Assembly (NCBI RefSeq): GCF_947503705.1
Contig: NZ_CANNES010000001.1
Location: 1,171,054-1,235,053 of the forward strand
Direction: 5' to 3'
DNA length: 64,000 nucleotides
Origin: an uncultured Tateyamaria sp.
GTDB lineage: Bacteria; Pseudomonadota; Alphaproteobacteria; Rhodobacterales; Rhodobacteraceae
Both the position numbers and the translations under genes were made by a program. This document shows, one piece after another, positions 8,906-16,209 of this stretch. The notes under the pieces were generated by a model. The model searched no databases. It was not told where the DNA came from and was given only the letters and a program-made list of their open reading frames with translations. Position 1 is the stretch's first letter. Every line of letters starts with the position of its first letter.

Positions 8906-9145
8906 ATGTTTCCAACATTGATCGGCACGGTCGTAATCGCGGGGATCGTAGGCTATCTGTCGGAAAAGTCTGGATTTACCCGCAACGGAATCCTCCAGTC
9001 GATCATCATTTGCATCGGCGGTGCGTTTCTCTTCTATTTCGTGCGGCTGATGTTCGGGATTGGGTTTGGCAGTGCGGGGCTGAACGCCATCGCGTCCTCC
9101 ATCGGGGCGCTGATCATCGTGCCCACGCATTGGCGCAAGCGCTGA
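8906..9145 (+). CDS. Small three-helix membrane protein, GlsB/YeaQ/YmgE-like
   Basis: A 79-residue integral membrane protein with three hydrophobic segments (about 2-16, 27-46 and 53-72), a GYLSEKSGF turn after the first, and a basic tail (HWRKR). Layout and glycines resemble the transglycosylase-associated (GlsB/YeaQ/YmgE) family, small inner-membrane proteins of unclear function often linked to stress. AAGGGGAAAATCTG precedes the ATG 12 bp after fmt, so it may share that transcript. Confidence 0.7.
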   Translation: MFPTLIGTVVIAGIVGYLSEKSGFTRNGILQSIIICIGGAFLFYFVRLMFGIGFGSAGLNAIASSIGALIIVPTHWRKR

Positions 9146-9187
9146 GGCGATCCGGGGGGAGGAGACCCGAACCGCCCTACGCCACCC

Positions 9188-9469
9188 TCAAAACAGTTTT
9201 TTCAGGATCAGCTTCTTCTTCAGGTGCTTTTTCGACACGTGCTTTTTCTTGCTCAGGCTGTGGTGCTTGTGACCGTGGTAGTGCTTGGGCGCGTGGAATT
9301 TGTGGGATTTGTATGTCTTGACCTTGAAACCGGCCTGAATGACTTCGACCGCCTCGGCATCGGCGCTGGCCCAATAGGCCTTGGCGCTTGCGGGGCCAAA
9401 GCTGGTCAGGGTCACGGCGGTGGCCATGGCAGCGATCAAGAGCGGGGTTTTGGAAAGTGTGAGGGCCAT
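9188..9469 (-). CDS. Small secreted His/Lys-rich protein
   Basis: I do not recognise a family. The 93-residue precursor has a clear signal peptide (residues 1-29, MALTLSKTPLLIAAMATAV to PASA). The last 45 residues are almost entirely lysine, histidine and hydrophobic residues, for example HAPKHYHGHKHHSLSKKKH. The composition suggests binding of divalent metal (histidines) or of polyanions (lysines) in the periplasm; both are inferences. The start has GGAGACGACACAAG upstream. It has its own upstream region of about 250 bp containing an inverted repeat. Confidence 0.65.
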   Translation of the reverse strand: MALTLSKTPLLIAAMATAVTLTSFGPASAKAYWASADAEAVEVIQAGFKVKTYKSHKFHAPKHYHGHKHHSLSKKKHVSKKHLKKKLILKKLF

Positions 9470-9620
9470 CTTGTGTCGTCTCCATCTGTTGGGTCTGAAG
9501 GGGCGGCAGGGGCCGTCCTTTGATGGGATAGAGATAGCAGAAAGAGGCTGTAACAATAAGGGACCGACCAGTCACAAACGAGCGCGCAAAGGGATGGTTC
9601 TCGTGAGGATGCAGGCGCAG

Positions 9621-9647
9621 CAAGATTTTTTAATGAGAAAAATCTTG
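9621..9647. repeat. Perfect 10-bp inverted repeat in a 247-bp intergenic region
   Basis: CAAGATTTTT and its exact complement AAAAATCTTG flank the 7-base loop TAATGAG. It lies about 150 bp upstream of the His/Lys-rich gene and 70 bp downstream of rnhA. It could be an operator or a terminator for rnhA-direction transcripts. The rest of the intergenic stretch (9470-9716) shows no gene; near 9706 it has a fragment (CAATCCGCCCCTACG) that resembles part of the GGCGGAT repeat family. Confidence 0.6.
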
Positions 9648-9716
9648 GGCTTAAGCGGCGACGCATGTGTAATAATTGTCACGGATACCGCCGAGCCCCC
9701 GCAATCCGCCCCTACG

Positions 9717-10172
9717 TCACTTGGGCTTGAACGGCGCCATGCCCTCCCGCGCCAGCGCATCCGCCCGCTCATTGTCCACATGGCCCGCATGGCCCTTGAC
9801 CCATTTCCAGGTCACATCATGGCGCGCCTGCGCCGCATCCAGCCGTTGCCACAACTCTGCATTGGCCACCGGCTTTTTCGCCGCGTTCCTCCAGCCGTTC
9901 CGCTTCCAGCCGTGGATCCAGCTTGTGATCCCGTTTTTGACGTAATTGCTGTCGGTCACGATAGTGATGGTCGATGGCTTGGCCAGCGCCTCCAGCGCCG
10001 AAATGGCCGCCATCAGCTCCATCTTGTTGTTCGTGGTCAGGGCCTCGCCGCCTTTCAGCTCACGTTCCTTGATCACCACATCGCCCTCGGACGCCCGCAG
10101 CAGCGCGCCCCATCCCCCGGGTCCGGGGTTCCCCGAACAGGCCCCGTCGGTATAGGCGAAAAGCTCAGGCAC
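9717..10172 (-). CDS. rnhA: Ribonuclease HI
   Basis: Cleaves the RNA strand of RNA-DNA hybrids in replication and R-loop removal. The 151-residue protein has the full DEDD set: Asp in [16 protein letters not shown], Glu in [10 protein letters not shown], Asp in VTDSNYV, and Asp in [18 protein letters not shown] provides the flexible catalytic histidine region. The start is a GTG overlapping the preceding methyltransferase stop by 8 bp; an upstream ATG would add unlike residues. Last gene of a coupled five-gene operon. Confidence 0.95.
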   Translation of the reverse strand: MPELFAYTDGACSGNPGPGGWGALLRASEGDVVIKERELKGGEALTTNNKMELMAAISALEALAKPSTITIVTDSNYVKNGITSWIHGWKRNGWRNAAKKPVANAELWQRLDAAQARHDVTWKWVKGHAGHVDNERADALAREGMAPFKPK

Positions 10173-10755
10173 GGGCCTGGACCGAGATGAATGGCGCGAC
10201 CTCGCCCGATAGGCCAGCACCCTCACCGGTGCGGGTGTATTCAACCGTCAACCCGGTCTGCGCCATCAACTCCATCAGCGCAGGCTCGCTGATATAGGAA
10301 TAAAGCCGCCCGATGCTGTCGCGCGCCTCGCCCTCGCCCAGTTTGGTGCCAAAGTGAAACAGCCCGCCGGGTTTCAACGCGCGGGCCACGGCTGCAAATT
10401 GTGCGGGCCAATCGGCAAGCGACGTGTGCAGCATCGAAAAGTTCGCCCAGATGCCATCATAAACACCCTCGGCTACCAGATCGGCATAGACGGCCTGGCG
10501 CGCCGTCACACCCGGCTGGGCGGCGGCCATCGCCACCATTTCCGACACCGGGTCCCAGGCTTCGGCTTCCATCCCGGCGGCGGCAAAGGCACCTGTTACC
10601 ACGCCCGGTCCACAGCCGATGTCCAGCACCCGCGCGCCTTTGGGCATCTGTGCGATAAACCGCTCCACATGAGGTCGTTCCATATCGAGGGTGGCCAGCG
10701 TGGCGTATTTTTCGGCCTGCGCGGCATAGACCGCCAGAGTTTCCGGGTCGCTCAT
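10165..10755 (-). CDS. Class I SAM-dependent methyltransferase
   Basis: A 196-residue methyltransferase with the SAM-binding motif [19 protein letters not shown] at about 50-68 and the later [11 protein letters not shown] strand. The N-terminal helix ([19 protein letters not shown]) is typical of small UbiE/biotin-synthesis-like Rhodobacterales methyltransferases. The substrate is unknown. The ATG overlaps the DUF3429 stop as ATGA, and rnhA starts within its last codons, so it is translated as part of the operon. Confidence 0.85.
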   Translation of the reverse strand: MSDPETLAVYAAQAEKYATLATLDMERPHVERFIAQMPKGARVLDIGCGPGVVTGAFAAAGMEAEAWDPVSEMVAMAAAQPGVTARQAVYADLVAEGVYDGIWANFSMLHTSLADWPAQFAAVARALKPGGLFHFGTKLGEGEARDSIGRLYSYISEPALMELMAQTGLTVEYTRTGEGAGLSGEVAPFISVQARA

Positions 10756-11204
10756 ATCATCACCGTCAATCCAAGGCAGGCGATCACCACTGCCGTCAAA
10801 AGAATACGCAGCGCCATCCACCACCGCGGCGTCAGCCCCCAGGCGCTAAAGGCGAAATCGAGCATCAGCAGACCCGCAAAGCCAAAGATCAGGTTCATCG
10901 CCGCGCTGGTCGGCCCGCCGCCCACCATGAAAAAGGCCCAGAGCGCTGGAACAACTGACAGGGCGTAGCCCACCGCCGCCTGCGCACCCGACGCCTTGGT
11001 GGCAAAGCCCCACAAGACGCCTGACATGAAGGACAGAATGATCGACCCATAGGCCAGTTGCACATAGGGCCCGACAAAGCGTGCGCCCAAGCTGTTCAGG
11101 GCAAACTCCGCCAGGTCATCACTGACAACCGTGGCCGCCCCCCACAGAAAGGGGATCAGACCGGCAAGGCCAAGGAAAAGGGGGGCACGGGGAATAGATG
11201 TCAT
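10752..11204 (-). CDS. DUF3429 four-helix membrane protein
   Basis: A 150-residue inner-membrane protein with four to five hydrophobic helices and the family features APLFLGLAGLIPFLWGA at the start and LAYGSIILSFMSGVLWGFA in the second segment. This matches DUF3429 (TMEM69-like), whose function is unknown. The start overlaps the preceding YdeI-type gene by ATGA and the stop overlaps the methyltransferase by ATGA. A role as a small chaperone or assembly protein has been guessed for relatives; the sequence gives no direct clue. Confidence 0.8.
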   Translation of the reverse strand: MTSIPRAPLFLGLAGLIPFLWGAATVVSDDLAEFALNSLGARFVGPYVQLAYGSIILSFMSGVLWGFATKASGAQAAVGYALSVVPALWAFFMVGGGPTSAAMNLIFGFAGLLMLDFAFSAWGLTPRWWMALRILLTAVVIACLGLTVMI

Positions 11205-11653
11205 AGCTCTGCGATCAGTTTTGCGATCCGTTTGACGCGGGTTTCGGCCCTTTTGGCGGTGTTGACAAGGTGCAATCGGCTGCGCTGCTGGCCTGCCGAC
11301 AGGGCTGCCCAATCGGCACTGCGCCCGGCGGCGCGCAAGGCCGCGCTCACGTCCTCGGGTATCTCAACCAGGTCGGGGTCAACCGCCCGCACGCGTGCCT
11401 CGAACACCTCGCCGGGGGTCAATCCGCTGTCACGCAGGAACGCCTTGCCCGTATAGACAAATACACCGTCAATGACCGGGGCCTTGGTGAGGGCCAGATT
11501 GACGGGAAAGTCGCCAAACTCGCCCTCGATCCGCTTTGTGCCCTTGGGCAGTGCGGCGATGACGTCCTCCGGCAGGCGCAGAACCGTATAGGTGTTCTTG
11601 CCCCATTCCATGGGCGCGATCACCCCTTCAAAGGCGACCCAGCCGTCTGTCAT
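11201..11653 (-). CDS. YdeI/OmpD-associated family protein with DUF1905 domain
   Basis: A 150-residue soluble protein. Residues 1-85 form the DUF1905 beta-barrel-like domain (YTVLRLPEDVIAALPKG, GDFPVNLALTK, VFVYTGKAFLRDSGL). The C-terminal part (LRAAGRSADWAALSAGQQRS and ETRVKRIAKLIAEL) is the YdeI/OmpD-associated helical segment. The molecular role is unknown. It is coupled by ATGA overlaps to the LysE exporter upstream and DUF3429 downstream. Confidence 0.82.
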   Translation of the reverse strand: MTDGWVAFEGVIAPMEWGKNTYTVLRLPEDVIAALPKGTKRIEGEFGDFPVNLALTKAPVIDGVFVYTGKAFLRDSGLTPGEVFEARVRAVDPDLVEIPEDVSAALRAAGRSADWAALSAGQQRSRLHLVNTAKRAETRVKRIAKLIAEL

Positions 11654-12264
11654 GCGCGCTCCAGCGCCAGGCGGCCTGCCAAGGCGGCAAAGATCGCGGC
11701 AAAGCTGCGCGACAACCAGCGCATGACCCGGTCCGATCCCAAAACCCATTGACGCGCCGCCGCAGCAAAAGACCCATAAAGGACAAAGACCACAAAGGTC
11801 ATGACCATGAACACGGCCCCCATGGCGGTCATCTCAAGGGTCGCGGTGGCCGCATTGCCCGACAGAAAGGGCGGCAACAGCGCCAGGAAAAAGATCGACA
11901 GTTTCGGGTTCAGGATGTTGATCAACGCACCCCGCCGCGCAATGCGCCAGCCTGCCTCGGCCTTGTGCTCGGACGAGATGGCAAGTGCGCCGCCCGACCG
12001 CAAACTGCCCCAGGCGAGGTACAAAAGATACGCAACGCCCGCGAATTTCACGATGTTGAACAGAACGGCAGAGGTGTACAGGATCGCCGCCAACCCCAGT
12101 GTCGCCGCCGCCAGATGCGGCACAATCCCAAAGGTGCAGCCCAGTGCCGCCCAAAGCGCCGCGCGCCGCCCCTGTCCGAGGCCCAGGGCCAGAGTGTAAA
12201 TCACGCCCGTTCCCGGGGCGATCACGACCACCAAAGCGGTCAGCAGGAATTGAACGGAGAGCAT
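11650..12264 (-). CDS. LysE/RhtB-family amino-acid exporter
   Basis: A 204-residue inner-membrane exporter of the LysE/RhtB type, predicted to expel an amino acid or homoserine-lactone-like molecule. Six hydrophobic segments are visible, with the family motif IAPGTGVIYTLALGLGQGRRAAL near the N-terminus and GALINILNPKLSIFFLALLP in the middle. GAGGTTTGCC precedes the ATG. It heads the operon that continues with YdeI-type, DUF3429, methyltransferase and rnhA genes. The window encodes two more LysE paralogs. Confidence 0.88.
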   Translation of the reverse strand: MLSVQFLLTALVVVIAPGTGVIYTLALGLGQGRRAALWAALGCTFGIVPHLAAATLGLAAILYTSAVLFNIVKFAGVAYLLYLAWGSLRSGGALAISSEHKAEAGWRIARRGALINILNPKLSIFFLALLPPFLSGNAATATLEMTAMGAVFMVMTFVVFVLYGSFAAAARQWVLGSDRVMRWLSRSFAAIFAALAGRLALERA

Positions 12265-12325
12265 GGCAAACCTCGTGCTGTTTCGCGCGAGGCTATGCAA
12301 TGACGGGCGCGCGCGCCAGTGGGTT

Positions 12326-12706
12326 CTAGTCTTCGACCAGCACTTTGCGGGCCACGCGGAAACACTCCAGCGCTTGGGGCACGCCGCAATAAATGCCAAT
12401 GACGTGGATAATGGCGCGGATCTCGTCCTGGCTGACGCCATTACGGATCGCGCCGCGGCAATGGATTTCCCATTCCGACATCTTGCCCAGGGCCCCGATC
12501 ATCGACAGGTTCATCATCGACCGGGTCTTGGCGTCGATCACATCATCGCCCCAGCCAAAGCCCCAGCACCACGCCGTCATCGCCTCTTGAAAGGGCCGGG
12601 TGAATTCATCTGCGGCGGCCAGGTTTTTCTCGACATATTCGGCGCCAAGGGTCGCCTTGCGCTGCTCCAACCCTTTCAGGAACAGATCCTCATCGAATGC
12701 ACTCAT
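12326..12706 (-). CDS. Carboxymuconolactone decarboxylase (CMD)-fold protein
   Basis: A 126-residue all-helical protein of the CMD/AhpD fold. It has FTRPFQEAMTAWCWGFGWGD, LSMIGALGKMSEWEIHCRGA and GVSQDEIRAIIHVIGIYCG, which are typical of 4-carboxymuconolactone decarboxylase relatives. No CxxC peroxidase pair is present, so a lyase or binding role is likelier than AhpD activity. It is the last gene of the Rieske arm, three bases after the aldehyde dehydrogenase stop, so it presumably acts on an intermediate of that pathway. Confidence 0.85.
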   Translation of the reverse strand: MSAFDEDLFLKGLEQRKATLGAEYVEKNLAAADEFTRPFQEAMTAWCWGFGWGDDVIDAKTRSMMNLSMIGALGKMSEWEIHCRGAIRNGVSQDEIRAIIHVIGIYCGVPQALECFRVARKVLVED

Positions 12707-12709
12707 GAT

Positions 12710-14155
12710 CTAGCCTTTCAACTTGATGGCGACGTTTTTCGTCTGCACATAATTCCAAAGCGCCTCGCGCCCCTTTTCCCGGCCATAGCCTGATTTGCCG
12801 TAACCGCCAAAGGGTGTTTCGACGCCGCCCGCATACCATTCGTTGACAAAGACCTGGCCCGCCCGCAACTGCCGCGCCGCTGCGGTGGCCCGGTCCAGAT
12901 CGCGGGTGAATACGCCGCCCACAAGGCCATAAGGCGTACCATTGGCGATCTTGATGGCCGCCGCATCGTCCGAGAATTTGAGGACAGACAGGACCGGGCC
13001 AAAAACCTCTTCGTTTGCAATGGTCATGTCGGGTGTCACATCGGTCAGGATCGTCGGCTCCAGAAAGGCGCCGGGAATGTTGGGCACACGCCCGCCCGTG
13101 GCTACAGTGGCCCCTTGGGCCTGCGCCTCGGCAATCATGGCCACGGCCCGATCACGTTGCGCCTCTGACACCATTGCACCCATGGTCGGCCCAAATTCGG
13201 GCTGTTCGATCCCCGGCATAACGCTCAAGGATTGCGCCACACCCACCATCCGATCGACCAATGCGTCATGCACGCTGTCGTGCACGATCACCCGGCTCAT
13301 CGCGGAGCAAACCTGACCGGCATTGAAGTAAATCCCCCAGCGCACGTCGTTCTCGAAGGCGGCCAGATCGGCATCATCATGCACAATCGCCGCCGACTTC
13401 CCGCCCAGTTCTAGCACACAAGGCACCACATTGCGGGCCGCCGCCGTCGCAATGGCAATGCCCGTGGGCACCGACCCGGTAAAGACGATCTGGTTCACAT
13501 CCGGGTGCCCCGACAGGGCCGCACCTGCCTCGGCCCCCAAGCCACACAGGATGTTCACCGCCCCGTGCGGAAGCCCCACGGCCTCGGCGGCATGGGCGAA
13601 CCACGCATTGCTTAACGGCGTCAGCTCAGGTGTCTTGATCACGCAAGCATTGCCGGTGGCGAGCGCGGCAGACAATGACCGCGCCGTCATCTCGACCGGA
13701 TAATTCCACGGGATAATCTGCGCCGACACGCCAAATGGCTCATAGGTGGTAAAGTCGAAATAGCCTTTGCCGAGCGGGATCGAACGGCCCTCAACCGTCT
13801 CGGCCTGATTGCCGTAATACTCGAAATACCGGGCGGCGCCCTCGATCTCGATCCTCGCCTCCCACAAGGGTTTGCCCTGTTCCAGGGTCAGCACGGGGGC
13901 AATCTCGTCGATATGGTCCAGCAGATAGCGCCCCATGGCCTGCACCATCCGGCCCCGCTCCACCGGGCGCAGATCGGCCAGGGCACCGGACAGATGCACG
14001 CGGCGGGCGGCCTGAACGGCGCGATCTACATCCGCGGCATCGGCCAGCGCTTGTTCGGCCAACGTTTCACCGGTGCCCGGGTTCACAACCTCGATGCGGC
14101 CCGCGCCGCCATCGACCCACGCGCCGTCAATATAGTTCTGCCAATAGGTCTGCAT
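12710..14155 (-). CDS. NAD(P)-dependent aldehyde dehydrogenase
   Basis: A 481-residue ALDH of normal length that oxidises an aldehyde to its acid. The catalytic Cys283 is in NAGQVCSAMSR, the general base Glu249 in VLELGGKSAA, the oxyanion Asn in IIPWNYP, and the cofactor motif is FTGSVPTG. It lies 24 bp after the Rieske oxygenase gene. If the oxygenase cleaves a C-N bond, this enzyme could take the resulting semialdehyde (as malic semialdehyde in carnitine degradation); if it demethylates, a later semialdehyde is likelier. Substrate not settled. Confidence 0.92.
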   Translation of the reverse strand: MQTYWQNYIDGAWVDGGAGRIEVVNPGTGETLAEQALADAADVDRAVQAARRVHLSGALADLRPVERGRMVQAMGRYLLDHIDEIAPVLTLEQGKPLWEARIEIEGAARYFEYYGNQAETVEGRSIPLGKGYFDFTTYEPFGVSAQIIPWNYPVEMTARSLSAALATGNACVIKTPELTPLSNAWFAHAAEAVGLPHGAVNILCGLGAEAGAALSGHPDVNQIVFTGSVPTGIAIATAAARNVVPCVLELGGKSAAIVHDDADLAAFENDVRWGIYFNAGQVCSAMSRVIVHDSVHDALVDRMVGVAQSLSVMPGIEQPEFGPTMGAMVSEAQRDRAVAMIAEAQAQGATVATGGRVPNIPGAFLEPTILTDVTPDMTIANEEVFGPVLSVLKFSDDAAAIKIANGTPYGLVGGVFTRDLDRATAAARQLRAGQVFVNEWYAGGVETPFGGYGKSGYGREKGREALWNYVQTKNVAIKLKG

Positions 14156-14179
14156 GTTCAGGACTTTCTAAAAGGGGGC

Positions 14180-15259
14180 TCAGCCGTCGATGGCCTCACG
14201 CATCCACCGCTGCAAATGCATCACCGGATGCTCGGAATTGACCCCGCCCTTGGGGTCAATGACCAGAGGGCCAGGGCGGTAGCCACGCGATCCCAGACCG
14301 CGTTGGACGGATTCAACCAGATGGATATCCTCCTCAACCGTGGTGGCCCGATCCTGCCGGGCCAACATGCGGACCTTGGAATCATCGACACCGTCCACCG
14401 AATACCAGCCGCGCCAAACCACCACGTGCTCCGCATCCACCGCCCGCCAGTGATAGGTGTTCAACACATTGCCGGGATAGACCTGGAACGAGAACATCGG
14501 CCACAGAAACCAGCTTGAATATTCAAACTGATGGGCAAAGCCGGAATGGACGTCATAAGTCATATTCTCAAGGTTCTGGCACTCGGTCGTGTGCCGCAAA
14601 CACATGCCCTGAGGCTGAATGTCATAGGTTTCGGGGCGGACCACACCATTGGCAAAGGTCGGATGGTTCAGCGAACAGTGATAGCACTCCGAATAATTCT
14701 CGACCGACACTTTCCAATTGCAGTTTTCGGCAATCTCGACCCATTCCAGCGGCTTCAATTCCGCCCAATTGGGCACCCATTCCTCCAACTCCGCACGGGC
14801 ACCGGGGAACCAGCTTTCCATCGGGGCCGCATCCGCGTCCAGATTGACAAAGACAAAGCCAAGGAACTCTTCTGCCCGCACCTCGGTCAGGCAAATGCCT
14901 GCCTTATCGAACCCCTCGACCGCCTTGATGTTGGGCCCTGCGCGCAACTCTCCGGTCAGCTCATAGGTCCAGGCGTGATAGGGGCAGACAACAACGCGGG
15001 TTGTGCCCGTACCGCTCACCAGTTGATGCGCCCGGTGCTGGCAAACGTTGTAAAAGACCCGGATCTTGGCGTCGCGGCCGCGAATGGCAAACAGGCTTTC
15101 GCCCGCAATCTCAAAGGTCGCATAATCGCCCGTCTGCGCCAGTTCCGAGGCATGGCAGCCAAATTGCCAGGTTTGGGCCAACAGGCCCGCGTTCTCGACG
15201 CGAAAGATCTCCGGGTCGGTGTAGTAGCGCGCGGCCAGCGATCGGATGGTTTGGGTCAT
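14180..15259 (-). CDS. Rieske non-heme iron oxygenase, alpha subunit, quaternary-ammonium type
   Basis: A 359-residue oxygenase. The Rieske [2Fe-2S] ligands are Cys73 and His75 (CQHRAH), and Cys92 and His95 (CPYHAW). The mononuclear iron ligands are His194 and His199 in the segment ending CYHCSLNHP, with Asp311 (EEDIHL) as the likely third. The residue linking the two metal sites in neighbouring subunits is Glu191, not the usual Asp. That substitution is reported for carnitine monooxygenase CntA and related enzymes acting on quaternary amines. The start overlaps the rpiR stop as ATGA with GGGAGG upstream. No reductase partner gene is nearby. Confidence 0.9.
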   Translation of the reverse strand: MTQTIRSLAARYYTDPEIFRVENAGLLAQTWQFGCHASELAQTGDYATFEIAGESLFAIRGRDAKIRVFYNVCQHRAHQLVSGTGTTRVVVCPYHAWTYELTGELRAGPNIKAVEGFDKAGICLTEVRAEEFLGFVFVNLDADAAPMESWFPGARAELEEWVPNWAELKPLEWVEIAENCNWKVSVENYSECYHCSLNHPTFANGVVRPETYDIQPQGMCLRHTTECQNLENMTYDVHSGFAHQFEYSSWFLWPMFSFQVYPGNVLNTYHWRAVDAEHVVVWRGWYSVDGVDDSKVRMLARQDRATTVEEDIHLVESVQRGLGSRGYRPGPLVIDPKGGVNSEHPVMHLQRWMREAIDG

Positions 15260-16143
15260 TTATCCTCCCGATGGTACAGCCCCAATTGATGGCGGCGGTT
15301 GTGGAATGTCTCGACCCGCTCGACGATTTCGTCGCTGGCCACCGCAATGACAAAGGACAACAGAGTTTCAAGCAGCGCGATGATGCTCACGGTCGAGGGA
15401 AAGAATTGGGGCGTCTCGACCGACACGACAAAGCCGTGATCCGCCGCCCGCAGAATAGGGCTGGCCGGGCTGTCGGACAGCGCCACAATGCTAAGGCCCT
15501 GTTCACGCGCGATATTCACGGCTTCCACGACCTCGCTGCGATAGGGCTTGCACGTCACCGCAATCAGGATGTCGCGCCCATCCGCCCAGGCCAGATCGTC
15601 CACAGGCGTCGATCCGGGGCGGGGGATCGCATGAAATTCGGTCATGCCGGTCGAGGCGAGGTAGGCAAAGTTGCGGGCAACCGAATGGTTCACCCCAACG
15701 CCCAGCACAAACACCCGCCGCGCGGCCCAGATGGCCTCGGCGGCCGCCTTCAGGTCTTCGGTGGAAATGGCGGCAAAGGTGTCTTCCACATTGGCCAGCA
15801 CATCGCGGACCATATCGGCATAAAGCCCGCCCATGTCCCCCGATTTGCGAATACTCTGCAACCAGCGCGCCCGGTCCGGAAAATCGGCCGCGCCGCGCCG
15901 GATCGCCTCGCGAAAGGGCGCGCGAAAATCCTCATAGCCCTCAAAACCCACTTGGCGGGCCATGCGCACGACGGTGTTGGGTTTGACCTTGGCGGCCTCG
16001 GCAATCTCGCGCACCGTCGACACGCCCACATCGCGCGGGTTCTCCAGCACGTATGTGGCCGCCTTGCGCGCCTCGGGCGTCAGGGCCGACAACTCGCCCG
16101 CCAACCGCTCCAGAATCGTATTTGATACATTTGTCCCATTCAT
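15256..16143 (-). CDS. RpiR-family transcriptional regulator (HTH + SIS domain)
   Basis: A 295-residue regulator. Residues about 1-80 form the HTH_6 DNA-binding domain (REIAEAAKVKPNTVVRMARQ). Residues about 125-260 form a SIS domain that usually senses a sugar phosphate or related metabolite (VFVLGVGVNHSVARNFAYLA, VTCKPYRSEVVEAVNIA). It is the first gene of the Rieske arm and is divergent from the second arm, so it probably controls both from the shared upstream region. A 14-base direct repeat flanks its start codon. Ligand unknown; the operon suggests the catabolised compound or an intermediate. Confidence 0.9.
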   Translation of the reverse strand: MNGTNVSNTILERLAGELSALTPEARKAATYVLENPRDVGVSTVREIAEAAKVKPNTVVRMARQVGFEGYEDFRAPFREAIRRGAADFPDRARWLQSIRKSGDMGGLYADMVRDVLANVEDTFAAISTEDLKAAAEAIWAARRVFVLGVGVNHSVARNFAYLASTGMTEFHAIPRPGSTPVDDLAWADGRDILIAVTCKPYRSEVVEAVNIAREQGLSIVALSDSPASPILRAADHGFVVSVETPQFFPSTVSIIALLETLLSFVIAVASDEIVERVETFHNRRHQLGLYHREDK

Positions 16144-16166
16144 GATTGACGATGGTACTTTTGTTC
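16123..16166. promoter_or_regulatory. Candidate RpiR operator: direct repeat 30 bp apart
   Basis: TGATACATTTGTCC (16123-16136) and TGGTACTTTTGTTC (16153-16166) match at 11 of 14 positions and start exactly 30 bp apart, close to three helical turns. They bracket the rpiR start codon and lie in the divergent promoter region of both arms of the catabolic cluster. Binding by the adjacent RpiR protein is inferred from position only. Confidence 0.4.
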
Positions 16167-16209
16167 GCTTAGCGTGTCGAGAGAAAAACGGACAGAAGGG
16201 AAAGAGCCG

